A DNA stretch of 64,000 nt. Origin: Kondoa malvinella (Eukaryota; Basidiomycota; Agaricostilbomycetes; Agaricostilbales; Kondoaceae). The notes under the pieces are model-generated. The model had not been told where the DNA came from. It did no database searches and saw only the letters and a program-made list of their open reading frames with translations. This document shows, piece after piece, positions 11,947 to 23,494 of this stretch (positions are counted from its first letter, which is position 1; each line of letters starts with the position of its first letter). Made by a program: the position numbers and the translations under genes. The stretch covers positions 620,001 to 684,000 of the forward strand of contig BCIM01000006.1 of the NCBI GenBank assembly GCA_039545315.1. Direction: 5' to 3'.

Positions 11947-14396
11947 ATGTCGAACCGTGGTGCTTTGAAGGCGATTGCGCCTGTTCCCTCAGCTTCAGAC
12001 TTCTTGGATATCGTGCTATCGAAGACGCAGAGGTTCGTGGATATCCTGCAAACGTGGGCAGAATTTTGAAATGCGTTATGCAGAAAAACGCCGACCCAGA
12101 TCCACAAAGGCTTCAAGATCTCCAGAATTCGCAGCTTTTACATGCGAAAAGTCAAGTTTGCGTTAGTTGTACCTCTTGCGGTGGTAGCTCCAGCTGACAT
12201 CTTGCGATGACTAGTGGTGATGCCTTCCATGAACGTCTGGACCAGATCTTGAATGAATTCCCTGTTCTCGATGTAAGCCCGCTGATAGCCTTGCTGTATG
12301 TAGCTGACTCCTTCAACAGAACCTTCATCCATTCCTCGCTTCTTTACTCAACGTCTTATACGACAAGGCGCACTACAAAATCGCGCTCAGTCAGCTCAAT
12401 ACTGCTAGACACCTTATCGACTCGATCAGTAAAGACATGGCTCGTCTGCTCAAGTTTGGTGACAGTTTGTTCAGATGTAAACAGGTAAGTTTATGCGGTC
12501 TTCACGAATGTCTTGGGTTGCTCACCTCACTCCTCTGCTCAGCTCAAGAAGGCCGCGCTTGGTCGTATGGCTACTGTCATGAAGCGTCAGAAAGACCCTC
12601 TCGCCTACCTCGAACAAGTCAGACAGCACATGTCTCGTCTTCCCGCTATCGATCCTACTACTCGTACACTTCTCATTTGCGGTTACCCGAACGTCGGCAA
12701 ATCTTCTTTCGTCAACAAGGTCACTCGTGCGGATGTCGATGTGCAGCCATATGCCTTCACCACAAAGTCGCTCTTCGTCGGTCACATGGACTACAAATAC
12801 CTTCGATGGCAGGTCATTGACACACCTGGTGTGCTCGACCACCCGCTGGATGAGATGAACACGATCGAGATGCAAAGTATCACCGCTCTAGCGCATCTGA
12901 GAAGTTGTGTCATGTACTTTATGGATCTTTCGGAACAGTGTGGCTACACTATCGAGGCTCAGGTATGCTCAGATGCGTGATTGATTCGACGGTGCTGAAT
13001 ATTGTCCAGTGCAAACTCTATGAATCGATCAAACCTCTTTTCGCCAACAAGCCAACCTTTATCGTCATCAACAAGATTGATGTCGTCAGACCAGAAGACC
13101 TCGAACCAGGCAACAAGGCTCTACTCGATGCTCTGCTCGAAGACGAGAATGTCAACCTGCTCCAGCTGTCTTGTGTTTCCGAGGAAGGCGTGATGGATGT
13201 CAGGAACGCAGCTTGTGATGCTCTTCTAGCACACAGAGTAGAGACCAAAGAGAAAACGAAGCGTGTTGAGGGTGTCGTCAACAGATTGAGGGTCGCTCAG
13301 CCTACTGCACGGGATAATGTCGTCCGCACAGCGCATATACCTGCTGGTGTGGCCGAAAGGAAGAAGTACGATCCTGAAGATCCAGACCGAAGGCGATTGG
13401 AGAAGGATCTCGAGGCTGAGCAGGGTGGTGCTGGTGTTTACTCGTCTGACTTGAAGAGTGAGTGACATGCTCTTGCCGGCGAAGTTTTTCACTGAAGTGT
13501 ATACAGAATCGTACCTCTTGGCGAACGACGACTGGAAGAACGACGTCATGCCCGAATTGATGGAAGGCAAGAACATTGCCGACTTTGTTGATGCCGATAT
13601 TCTCGCTCGTCTCGAAGAGCTCGAAAAGGAAGAGATTGCGCTCGATGCCGATGGCTTTTACGAATCAGACGATGACGAAGATGTGGATTCAGCCGATGAC
13701 GCGATCCGGGAGACTGCTACTGCTATTCGAGCTCGTCGTGAATCGGTTCGAAGAGCGAATCACGCAAGGAAAGACATGATGCGTAATCTGGCACCTATCC
13801 CTCGCAAACACCAGAACCGCAATGTCTCTCAGATGACTGAAGATATGCGTCGGTCTGGTTATGATCCATCGAGTATCGAAGCAAGAGCGCAAACAATTGC
13901 TCAAGCAAGAACCTTACAGAAGGCAGCAGGCAAGAGGAAGCGTGGTGCTAATGCTATGGATGTGGATGGGGAGACTGAAGGCTTTGGCTGGGTGGATGAA
14001 GCTGGCGGAATGGATGTTGACCAGCCTTCGACTTCGAACAAAAAGGTCAAGATCTCAAACAAGGCTGTCGCGCTCAAGGCTGGTCGTCTACCCAAGTCAG
14101 ACAGGAACATGGCTGGTCTGCGTGATGAGACAGTAAGTGGCTGGCTAAATGAGCAAGATAGTGTTTGACATGTTCCTTGTCTCAGCAACTCAAGAAGGCT
14201 CAGCAACTACATAACTTTGCTAAGCGGGAGCCCAACAGGCTTGCTAAGGCGTCCGAGTCTGATAGAGCCGTCACCGCAAGCAAACCTCGTCATCTCGTAA
14301 GTCCCAAATTAAGGCTCGTTCGTCCCCGATCGCTGCTGATGCTGCCTGGAACAGTACATAGGGAAGAGAGGAAAAGGCACGTCGTCACATAGATAG
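11947..14396 (+). CDS. NOG1: Nucleolar GTP-binding protein 1, 60S ribosome biogenesis
   Basis: Nine exons: 11947..12032, 12084..12161, 12215..12272, 12320..12484, 12543..12962, 13010..13457, 13507..14132, 14186..14296, 14355..14396; 677 residues (yeast Nog1 is 647). It starts [20 protein letters not shown] and continues [20 protein letters not shown], both typical of the family. The Obg-like GTPase domain has G1 [10 protein letters not shown]3 DTPG and G4 NKID. The C-terminal half is acidic and basic low complexity ([20 protein letters not shown]), ending [11 protein letters not shown], close to the known Nog1 end. Nog1 binds pre-60S particles in the nucleolus, inserts its C-terminus near the peptide exit tunnel, and leaves in the cytoplasm. 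All splice joins keep frame. Confidence 0.96.
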
Positions 14397-14839
14397 ATTG
14401 GCGATTCCCGTATGCGTATACGAAGATTTGGCGATGTTCAGGCGTTTTTCATGCATTTCTGGCAATTTTCAGGCAATTTTCGTATCTTGGCACTGAGAAA
14501 GGCTACTGTAGAGTGCAGGCTACCCTCTACTGGCTGGTACACGTGTATCGTGGACCAGCAGAGAGTCTGGTGAGATCGCTGAGCACCAGATCGCATCTCA
14601 GAAGATTTCCGAATTTCCACTAAACGGCTTCTGGTCTACTGTCCTTTCGTTCTGTCTTCTTCTATTCCGTGCTAGTCCCTACCACTACTGTGCCTATTCG
14701 GCTTTAGCCATTCCCTTTATTCCAGCGTTCAAGTTCAAGACGACAGAAGTGTACTTCTCGTGGTCCTTCACTGCTCTCGTTTGTTGTGACAGGTCTCTTC
14801 TCATCCAACCACACTATCCTTCCCACTCGTTTTGTCAAT
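14397..14839. other. Intergenic region downstream of NOG1, with twin hairpins
   Basis: About 440 bases without a supportable gene. Besides the hairpins listed separately it holds a short near-repeat of GGCAATTTTC around 14460..14480. It may include the NOG1 3' untranslated region and the promoter of the secreted protein. Confidence 0.35.
14533..14590. other. Two adjacent hairpins sharing a CTGGT/ACCAG stem
   Basis: Hairpin 1 spans 14533..14559: GCTGGT pairs with ACCAGC and CACG with CGTG, with one A/G mismatch and a five-base loop. Hairpin 2 spans 14566..14590: TCTGGTG pairs with CACCAGA around an 11-base loop. They lie about 140 bases after the NOG1 stop codon. They could be a 3' untranslated structure, part of a small RNA, or chance. 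Confidence 0.4.
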
Positions 14840-16221
14840 ATGATGTTTCGTCTCACTTACCTCTTCGCCGCCGCCGTACTCTATGCGGACTACGTCATAG
14901 CTGCTGCTGAAGTCTGCTCTGGCAAGTATTGCTTTCACTCTAGCTACTTAATTGGCTCATAAACCTCAGGCCCGATCACTGTTACGGCTGAACAGCTCCT
15001 CGCAATGTCTGATGCTGTCAAGATAGATGTTGCTGGATGCACTGTTCGTTCTGTCTCGAATCTCCCTAGATTAGCTCAATGTCTGATTAGGCCGCAAGGA
15101 AGCCCTACGCGGCAGACGAGTCGGTCACATAAGACTCGTGTCGAGCTGCGCTGATGACGCTACAGCGAATGTGCGCCGGCGCCAATTGCCGCAGCTGGCT
15201 TGACCGCTGCTCTGACAGCCCAGAATGTGACGTCCATTGGTCAAGCTGCCGCTGGTATCGTCTACATGAGTGAGCAGTTATCTGATTCCGTGGCCGGACT
15301 GACTCTCCACAGTGTCTGAGTCGTCGAGCTTCTCTTTCAATCACAATCACAACTACGATGTATGCACGGAATGTGAGGGCAGAGTGAGCGAGCTTCACCT
15401 GTTCGCCGGACTTCACTGACTCTCTATTGCAGCCTGGACAAGGAAGTCAGTACTAGTCTGCACTTGATCACAGATATTGATATGGCCGGCTTCAGCTTAC
15501 TCTGCGTATGTTTGCGGCTCCATGTTGTGGACTTTGCTGACGGACGTGCCAGGATGATGTCCGACAATCTGGTCAAATATGCAGCCTCAAATGATGTCGC
15601 TGCAAACGCTGATCCTGAGTATTTTAGCTTCCAGCTTCCTTTCCCGGTAGCTCACGCGTCGTTGCAGAGCTCTTCTTGCAGAGCTCAACAGCGATCCAAA
15701 GCATGCCCTCGGTACAGCTTACTGGTACATGGCGTCCGAATGCGAAGCTGCTGTACTCCCTGCTCTCGACAAAGGAGACGCGGTCGGTCTTCAGCAGTTC
15801 GCAGATTGCACGGGCACCGGACTAGAAGTAGTGACCAGCATGCAGACCTTGTACGCTGAGGTATGTGACCTCACGCTGGATCAAGGCAATTCTGATGACG
15901 ACATAGGCGGTCAAAGCCTTGAGCTGCAATGACGCTTCGGTCGAAGAAAGCTATGCTACACCGTCTGCTCCTGCCAGCGAAACCATTCCAGAAGCACTCG
16001 CGTCGGCAACTTCCTCAGAAGAACCCACTACCCAATCTGCAGCTGAAAGCGCTTCATCTGGAGGTCTACCAGCAGCTCTACCTGACGCAGAGCCCGAATC
16101 AGGCGAATGCAAGCGAGAATGCACCCGAGCTAGGCGAAGACTCTACAGGGTGCAGATATACTTACGGACCTCGCCGACAGCAACGGCCAGCCATCTAAGA
16201 GTCGTCTGTTGCCTGCTTTGA
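14840..16221 (+). CDS. Secreted Ser/Thr-rich protein, unrecognised, exon structure partly unresolved
   Basis: Exons supported at the 5' side: 14840..14921, 14970..15043, 15091..15119, 15166..15269, 15313..15359. The first intron starts with GCAAGT (GC..AG type). The protein begins with a signal peptide (MMFRLTYLFAAAVLYADYV) and continues CSGPITVTAEQLLAMSDAV, then APAPIAAAGLTAALTAQNVT. Reading on from 15433 gives an early stop (PGQGSQY), a product of 119 residues. Yet clearly coding-like segments follow: LDKEVSTSLHLITDIDMAGF, ALGTAYWYMASECEAAVL and, from 15907, a Ser/Thr/Pro/Glu-rich tail. I could not join these in frame with confidence, so the locus may be one longer gene or two. The composition suggests a cell-wall or extracellular protein; no family is recognised. 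Confidence 0.42.
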
Positions 16222-16383
16222 CCGCTGGGTAGCTAAGCCGAAAAAATTTATCGATTGGAACTGGGATTCCGTACTTTATGCAGCTAGGACACGGGGAAGA
16301 TTATGCAAATGCCTTCACGATGCTTTATACATTTTCTCTATCTGCGATGCTCTAGAACAAGCCTCCCTTTTTATACACAATCT

Positions 16384-18048
16384 TTAGGCTGCGCCCAGTT
16401 GTAGCAGATCGTACACTGCAGTACCAATCTCGTCTCGCCCTCTTGCGTCGATAGTGTAGTAGACTTGACTCTTTCGGAAACCGTTGAACTGACTGGCTGC
16501 GCAGATAGTGTAGGCGCCCATGGTAGGCCACCTTAACCAGTCGCCGATTTGAAGTTGGTCGGTAGGTAGAGTAGAGCACTTGGAGACCAGATCGATCGAA
16601 TCGCAGGTCGGTCCCCAGACAGAAGCGGATTCCCAAGTGTCGTTGCGGTAGGTGGTGAGAGACAAGCTGTGACCGAGAGTAAGGACTTCGGGTGAGACAA
16701 CTTGATGGTCGAAAAGAATGCAATTGAAGGCGCCGTATACGCCATCATTGACATAGTCTGCGCAAGGTGGATGAGCAAAAGCGCTTTTTGAAAAGACAAG
16801 CAACTTACACATGACCATGGGCATGTCTTCTCCTTCAGCAACTTCTTTGGCGGGCGCCTCCTTTTCTTCCGCCAGTCCCCTCCGAGCAATGATATTGGTA
16901 GCTAGCTCGAAAGCCTCACTGACAAAGAATCGTCCAGGCTCAGCAATGACTTTGACCCCGCTCTCCTTCGGGAAATAAGCATCCACTGATTGCCTGACCA
17001 CCTTTGCAATCTCCTGGAACGTGACACCTTCAAATCCACCACCAATATCCAACAAGTTCATCTTGAACCCTTCTTCTTCAGCCAGCTCGAACGCCCATTT
17101 AGCTTGAGCAATCGCTTTATCGTAAAGCAGCGGGTTGGTGCATCCACTACCAACATGGAATGAAACGCCAACGACGTCCAACTTGAGTTCTTTGGCGCGC
17201 TTCAATAGACCCGGAACGACTTCGGCGGCTGCTCCGAATTTAGTGCCAAAGCGACAGAGCGAACCTTCGTCGTCTGCTAGAATGCGAAGAACGAGTTGCG
17301 CGCGAGGGTGATAGCGAGCGACTTTGTTGAGTTCGTCAAAGTTGTCGAAAGTCATTAGTCGGACATCGCAAGCTGCTGCGTGACGAATAAACGAAGCGGC
17401 TTTGCATGGGTTGGCATAGATGATGCGGGAGGGAGAGATGCCGAGGGAGAGAACAAGCTCGATTTCTGCTTGAGAGGCGCAGTCGAAGCCCAGTCCCAGA
17501 GCTGCCAGAAGTCGGACAACAGTTGGGTCAGGGTTGCATTTGACGGCTGTCGGATGAGCATGTCAGTAACGCTTCTAGCAGCGGTGACGACTTGTTCACT
17601 GACCATAGAAAGCGGTAATCTCAGAAGAGTCCTCTCTGACCGGAGCCATCTCTTTCTGCCATACCAAGTGCTGACGATAGATTTCGGCCAAGTCGCAAAC
17701 GAAGAAGGCATTTTCTCCGTGAGCTTCGCAATCTTCCAAATCAATATCGGTCAATTGCTCAGCCATAACATTGGTGGTTGAGCCGTTGTAGACAATGTCT
17801 GGCAAAGGTGGAACCGGAAGAGGTTGTCTGATCTTCTTGGTGTGAGATGCTGGAAGGGAGGAAGCACGAGCATGTTGCAAGCGTGGTCGAGCGTTAAAGT
17901 TAGGTGAGGAAGGAGCGGTAGGCGGAACTACTTTTTCATGTTGAGCGAGCCATTGTTCTTCTTGAGTCACAGACAAATTAAGACGATGATATTGCGTCTT
18001 TGCAGTGACTGGGTCAATGATATCGCAAGTAGTGTAGGTTGTGTTCAT
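16384..18048 (-). CDS. SPE1: Ornithine decarboxylase
   Basis: Three exons, minus strand: 18048..17604, 17546..16809, 16757..16384; 518 residues. The PLP-binding lysine lies in YAVKCNPDP, which spans the first splice junction. Other family marks are FGTKFG, SFHVGSGCTNP, LLDIGGGFEG, VIAEPGRFF, the phosphate loop region and the active-site cysteine in WGPTCDSID, followed by MGAYT. The enzyme makes putrescine from ornithine and controls polyamine synthesis; it is a dimer with shared active sites in the cytosol. The N-terminal extension of about 110 residues (RPRLQHARASSLP region) is longer than in animals but common in fungi. A 680-base gene-free stretch lies upstream, so a long regulated 5' leader is possible but unproven. 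Confidence 0.97.
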
Positions 18049-18731
18049 TCTCTGTCTGGTGTAAGAGTGTATGGTATCGCCCCTTTTGGCTGGCGATCAA
18101 AAATTGTGCGTGTTTGAAGGTTTGTCTTGAAATCCAACGAATTGGCAGCAAGAGCCCTGCAGAGGCTCTCGCTATAAGACTGATATGCGGCAACCGGTCC
18201 TCTGGCACCAAACCAGAGGAGATTGGGTGTCAAGAGGGGGAAAAAGGCGAGAGACCTTGGAGCAGACCGGACTACACGCAGCGGCTTGTTCTAGAGTTCA
18301 ATGGCAATGCAGGGCAAGGTACGTCTTGAGGCTGAATGCCAATCGAAGGGCTTGAGCTTCGTGTAGCTGGACTTAGGGCGGCTTGGAAAGGATGAAAAAG
18401 TCTGCTGTTCTTGACAACGTGTTGGGTGAGCTGGTTGAGGCGCTACTGTTCGTGCGCCTTGGAGCAGGTGAAAGCAAAAGTCTCGAAGAAGTCGTTGATT
18501 AAAAAGTAGTGACCGTCACCTGGACCTGACGTGTGCACAAAATTTCTAGCCAACGCCACCATGCGACCGCGAGGTGTCGGAATTCTCAGTCAAAGCAGTG
18601 CAAAGATGATGAATGTAATGCCATTTGGTTACTGCAAGCCCGTGTGCGCGTGAATCATGTCTATATACAATGAAAAGGTGACCAAAAGTGAGTGTGAATG
18701 CTGCAAAATATACAATATCTCTTGAAATGCT
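18049..18731. promoter_or_regulatory. Upstream region of ornithine decarboxylase
   Basis: About 680 bases between the ODC start (minus) and the arrestin stop codon (minus). It holds the ODC promoter and leader and the arrestin 3' end. I see no gene in it. Short ATG-initiated frames exist on the minus strand, but none stands out as a conserved upstream frame. Confidence 0.4.
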
Positions 18732-20763
18732 TCACGTGTAGGCTGAGCCTCTTCGACGATTCAGGTCATGATTGTGTATTGGGGTAAGTGATGAAATGCG
18801 ATTCGGGTCGGTCGACATGGGCTCGAAAGAAGGTACAAAGCTTCGCCGCGGTCTTTCCACGTCTTTCGGACCAAGCTCTCTTCTTGAATATCGAGCTGCT
18901 TTATGTGGGGCGGGCGGGAAGAGCGGCGTCGTAGAGGTGGAAGACGAAACCGAATTGGCGAGGGAAAAGTTTGAAAAGTTGATCGAAGTCAATGCAGGTG
19001 CGGTTGAGTTTGTGGAGCTAGTCCGAGGAGGGATGAGAGAGCAGCTAGATGGCGCGGTAGAGATAGAGCTGCAGCTTGCTTTTCTGCCTTCCATGAGAAA
19101 GCTTTTGGCTGAAATGCAATCTTCATCCGATGACATGTCGCTATCGGCATGCACATTTGAAGCGCGACGAGGAATAAGAGGGACAGAAGGAGATGATGTC
19201 CTTCTCGAGCTGGTGCGAGGCGGGGTAGTGGGCGCAAGCATGTCGAGTGCAGTAGAAGAGCGGCGAGATGGTCGAACGGATGAATCTTGTGCCAAATCTT
19301 CAACGCCAGAAGACAGAAGCGCATGCAGCCCATTGTCGGCACTGATGGTCCGCCTTGTCATTCGACCCATCTTGAATGCCTTCTCCTCTGCGGCCTGATA
19401 TAAAAGCACCCGACCCGATTTCTCCACCGCTACTTGTCGTTCTGTTGAAGAAACAGCGACCATAGTGATATCTTGTATAGGCAGGTCTACATTGCATGAT
19501 CCTCTGCTGCTTTTGCAGTGTACCTAAGTAAAAAGCTAAATTAGCTTTGCTCACGTCAGCCAACGGAGACATTTTGAAACTTACTTTGACTGCCACATGA
19601 TGTCGAATGTACATATTGCCCGTATCACAAGTCTCTCCAATAGCATAGCGGTAAAGCGAATTCGGCTTGGGAAGTTTGCCATTGAAAGTCGAAGACCAAG
19701 GCTTTCGCAAGTCGGCGTCATCCGATTTCGTCACCGTGAGAAGATTGATTTCTTCTCTTCTCGATTTGACTTGTGGTGGAGCTGATTGCGCTTCAATGGA
19801 AAAGTAGGAAAAGTCTGTTCCGGTGGATTTGGGTCCCACAAGTAAAGGTGCAGATTTTGGCGTAATGTCGAGGGTGTTTTTCAGCATGAGGTCTTTCATC
19901 GATTCGTCGGAATCTGATGATTCAGTGGTTTGGCGAATAAGAGGCGGGTAGAATTCTGGATAGCAATCAGGTGTCACTAGCGCTACTCGGTCTTCCAGCG
20001 GTGTTCGAGGCGACGAATTGGACGATCGCGCATAGATGCAAAGTTCTCGCCTGACATCGACAGTGACCTTCTTGATGCGTAGGGTAGGGTTGCTGGTACT
20101 GGATAAAGCGAGGTTGAGCGAAAAATCGTCTGTCGGACCAAAGGTGCTTTGGTTCAGCGAGGTAGAGCAGTGCAAATCGAGAGGCGCATGAAAGTATTGC
20201 AATAAGCTAGGGCCGTTGTCAAGTGGAAGCTGGTGCTGGACTAGGTTGACGGGGAAGGACTTGAGTAGCCGGTTGCCGAACATGCCAGCAGGTTTGTGGT
20301 AGACAACTAGAAAAGGCAATGAGAAGCAATTCGCAAAGCGATATGAAGCAGACTCACTGCCTTCAACGGCCCACCATACACGCCATGACTTGAACGACAT
20401 TGTACTCAGAGCACCCTGCGCGTCTTTTGGTATGACAAGTCTCCAATCCTTTTTGAATGAACCCATGGGTGCCCACAGCCTGCGACTGCTGCCAGGCGTA
20501 TCCGAGACCTTCCAGAGTGTTTCCGAGACTTCATAAAGCGTGCGGACACTACTTGGTCGAGAGCCGGGTGTAGCGGAGCGCGATTCAGATTCATAGCACC
20601 GGACACGGATTTCAATAGACGACGCATCCAAAGGTACATTGTCTTCTTCCAATTCTAGCTTGAGCGAGCCTTGAAGCGTAACTGGTGTGAGACCCAAGTA
20701 GCCAGAGTGTGGAAATGTTCTGGCATGATTGCCTCGATGAGCGCTGAGGACCATTCGGACCAT
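18732..20763 (-). CDS. Arrestin-like adaptor protein
   Basis: Three exons, minus strand: 20763..20358, 20306..19585, 19523..18732; 639 residues. The N-terminal half has the beta-rich arrestin layout: GYLGLTPVTLQGSLKLELEE, then LWAPMGSFKKDWRLVIPKDA, KSFPVNLVQHQLPL and a C-arrestin part with NPTLRIKKVTVDVRREL. The pattern is closest to fungal Ldb19/Art1-type adaptors, which bring Rsp5-type ubiquitin ligases to plasma-membrane transporters. The last 200 residues are Ser/Thr/Pro-rich and likely disordered, a typical place for phosphorylation. I did not find a clear PPxY motif, so ligase binding is an inference. A 208-residue open frame on the opposite strand (18772..19398) is a shadow caused by this composition. 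Confidence 0.72.
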
Positions 20764-21743
20764 CTTTGCGACAGTTTAGGGTCAAGGGAAGAGGGGAAAC
20801 GTCACACAAGAGTCGTCTAGAAGCAGCCAGGCAAGGGGAATAATTCAGAAGAACGAGGCGGGTTCGACTAGACTAGTGTCGATTCGAGATGGAATAGGGC
20901 GCTCGCTTGATTGTTTGCTGTTCAGAGTCTGGCTCGCATCTTTTGGTGCTCGTACCACACTTCGGGTTGGTAGTGCAAAATGTAGCTCGGGCCTGTTGGA
21001 AAGCTTCTGCATTGGACTGGAGCTAGACTGCTAGCGCGAATTCCTGATCAACAATGCGCGCCATAAACTTTGTTCGCGATTTGCTATTGCCATATACGGA
21101 CACAGGGCGAGACGATCGTTACAGTGTTCGGTAGGTGGAGTACTGCTGCGCTCGATGCATGGACGTGCAGACAAAAGCGAGGCGAGGCGTTCGCTACCGT
21201 ATGCTCGGACATTGCAACATATCTCCGAAAGTCGCTCACACGACCCTTTCATAGTCATGCTCTTGCTATGCTATGCGTTATGAGTACCTACTTACAGATA
21301 GCACGAAATTTGCTTTGCGAGAATCATGCTTCATGTACCCTGTGATGCCGCCTAGAAGCACGACACATGTTCTGGCACATTTAGCGACTGGCAATTGCTA
21401 CAGAGAGAATCGCTTGCGCAAGCGATGCAGCCTATCCCACGAGCCCTGGTAGAGCGAAGGAAGGACAAAAGGTCTTCGAGAGGCCCAACTAGGCATAGAG
21501 CACAGGAGACAGGCCTATTGGGTATTGATCACATAGGACAGTATGAAGATAGAAGAGGAAAGAAAGGGAGAAAGACAGGTGAAGCACTCAACAGAAACAA
21601 GGGATAACGATCGGTGCACCGTTATAACACTGCAGACAGGTCATACAGGGTCCGAATCAACCCCGTGCACTACAGCTTGCTGATACTTTGATCTACATGA
21701 TCCTCTGATTCGAGATGCAGACCGGACGTAATATCTTTCAGCT
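20764..21743. promoter_or_regulatory. Long gene-free stretch upstream of the arrestin gene, with an 18-bp palindrome
   Basis: About 980 bases, the longest gap in the window. Small open frames here have no recognisable content or splice partners. A perfect palindrome, ATCGCTTGCGCAAGCGAT, lies at 21409..21426. The stretch should include the arrestin promoter and the 3' region of the acetyltransferase gene. Confidence 0.45.
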
Positions 21744-22744
21744 TCAGATTGGCGAGCAGCGCGGGAAATTCATTTCCAGCCAGGTGTCTGTCCATAATCC
21801 AGCTTGCGCCTGTTCTGTCGAAGGTTCCCAAGTAGCTTTCGGAATATAGCCTCGTTTGAGATACATCGGTAGCTTCTCAGGACCAGTGGGAAAGCGCAAA
21901 GGTAGTCTATATTTGCTCGCCTGATCATAGGGGAAACTACATCAGACAACCTGAACAGCGAAGGTACGAAACATACCTCGGTTTCAGTGAAATCTTGCGC
22001 TGCAGAACCAATACCACGTCCGAAACAATCACTTCGCACACCTAGAAAGGCGGTGCGCACCGATGCATCTGGATTTGGACCCCAGCTTGCTTCAATAGCA
22101 TCGTTTTGAGGTTTCATCTACAGGTGGACAAGCTTAGATCGCGTAATGCAGCAGGGCTAGCATATGACTCACAGTGTTGGCCTTTTCCACAAATTGCTGG
22201 CCGACTCTGGCGATCAATTTATTGCGATATATGTCCCTACAAGTAGACAGCCAAGGATGCATTAACACAGCAGGTCATTCGTATTGCTTACGCTGCTCCG
22301 GAAGCCTCTCCACGTTTGACATAAGGAGGCCGGAAGATGCGAAAGGCTGTCCGATTGCTGTTGGTCATGAATTTGATCTTCGGGTTAGCGCGTTCGGTGT
22401 ACAGTTGTATTTGGAAGAAGAGGTTCCAGCGTTCGGGATCCTCATCGTACTAAATCGACGCAATCAGCGATTGAAACTTTGTTCAAGTACATAGACGTAC
22501 TGGCTTGCCAAGGCGATACTTGATAGCAGCATCTGACACAGGATCATTTACTCTGTCTCGTGCTGATAAACTAGAGCCAACTTACCTATCTTGAATGACT
22601 CGGCCAACCAGGTCGCAAAGAGATTCGGATCATCATCTGTCCGAAACTTGAACTCCACTGGTGCGTGCGAAAGGCTACGCAATGTTCCGTACCGCTAGGT
22701 GTGATCCATCCAATATCAAGATCTTTAGCACTTACGACAGACAT
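21744..22744 (-). CDS. GNAT-like N-acetyltransferase
   Basis: Seven exons, minus strand: 22744..22736, 22694..22586, 22532..22501, 22449..22292, 22236..22173, 22117..21977, 21920..21744; 229 residues. The first exon codes only MSV and is followed by a 41-nt intron. Near residue 165 the product has FLGVRSDCFGRGIGSAAQDF, matching the GNAT acetyl-CoA pyrophosphate loop (R/Q-x-x-G-x-G/A), then LPLRFPTGPEKLPMYLKRGY, the usual last strand where acetyltransferases end in Y..LGF/Y. The N-terminal half (VEFKFRTDDDPNLFATWLAE) fits fungal GNAT proteins of unknown substrate. All seven exons join in frame. It could acetylate a small molecule or a protein. Confidence 0.62.
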
Positions 22745-23494
22745 GGCTGCGCCGCTTTGTAGATCAAAAAGGGCGAAGGAGAGCGAATGTACAGGCCAAA
22801 GGCAAGACAGGGAGAAGAGCACCGAAGAAAGATTTGATTTGGTACGAGAAGAAGCCCATGGCAGTGTCAGATTGCTACATAAAACGACTTCTATCGCATT
22901 GCACAGCCAAAAGAAGGGCCCGAATGTGAGGTCTGCACTGCTCAAATCTGAGAGGCGATGCAGGAATCAGACAGAAAAAGAGTCCGCTGCCGACAAGACA
23001 TTCTGAAGCACTGAAATGGATGCAGCACACAGCTAGCGCGGAAGTGCTTTTCTTCGAGTTGAAGTTGTCGAGACAACTTGTTTGCTTGCCTGCTGGCTTT
23101 CTTAATGACTCTCTGTTGTTATGCCAGACTTCTGTCAGCGCAACTGTCTTGCGGCGCGTACTTGGCTGTTCTGTGTCAAATCATGTACACCTCATTTTTA
23201 CATCTGCGCTTCATACGCGGTTTTCTCGACTCAGATCATTCATGTACAGTATGTACAGCAGCGTGTCCAGGCGTCGTGACTCGACTTCTGCGACACGTAC
23301 AACAGAATCCTTTGCAATCAGCTTGAAGCTTGACTCTGCACAGCGAATCTTCTACACTATGAGCAGCATTCGAGCTTCTTTACAAACTTGTTTCCTCCTG
23401 CGTCTCAATGCAACCAGGCAGACAATGTTGGCCAAAATGCCCAGGTCGTGAATATCACTGGAGGATCGAGCAGAGACTAGACCGAACTTGTGCT
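22745..23494. other. Gene-free interval between acetyltransferase and two-barrel gene A
   Basis: About 750 bases. Several short open frames are present, but none has recognisable motifs or splice continuity. Presumably the promoter of the acetyltransferase gene and the 3' flank of the next gene. Confidence 0.35.

Noticed and set aside
18772..19398. 208-codon open frame on the plus strand
   Set aside because: It is antisense to the Ser/Pro-rich tail of the arrestin gene, whose composition keeps the opposite strand open; no recognisable domain.
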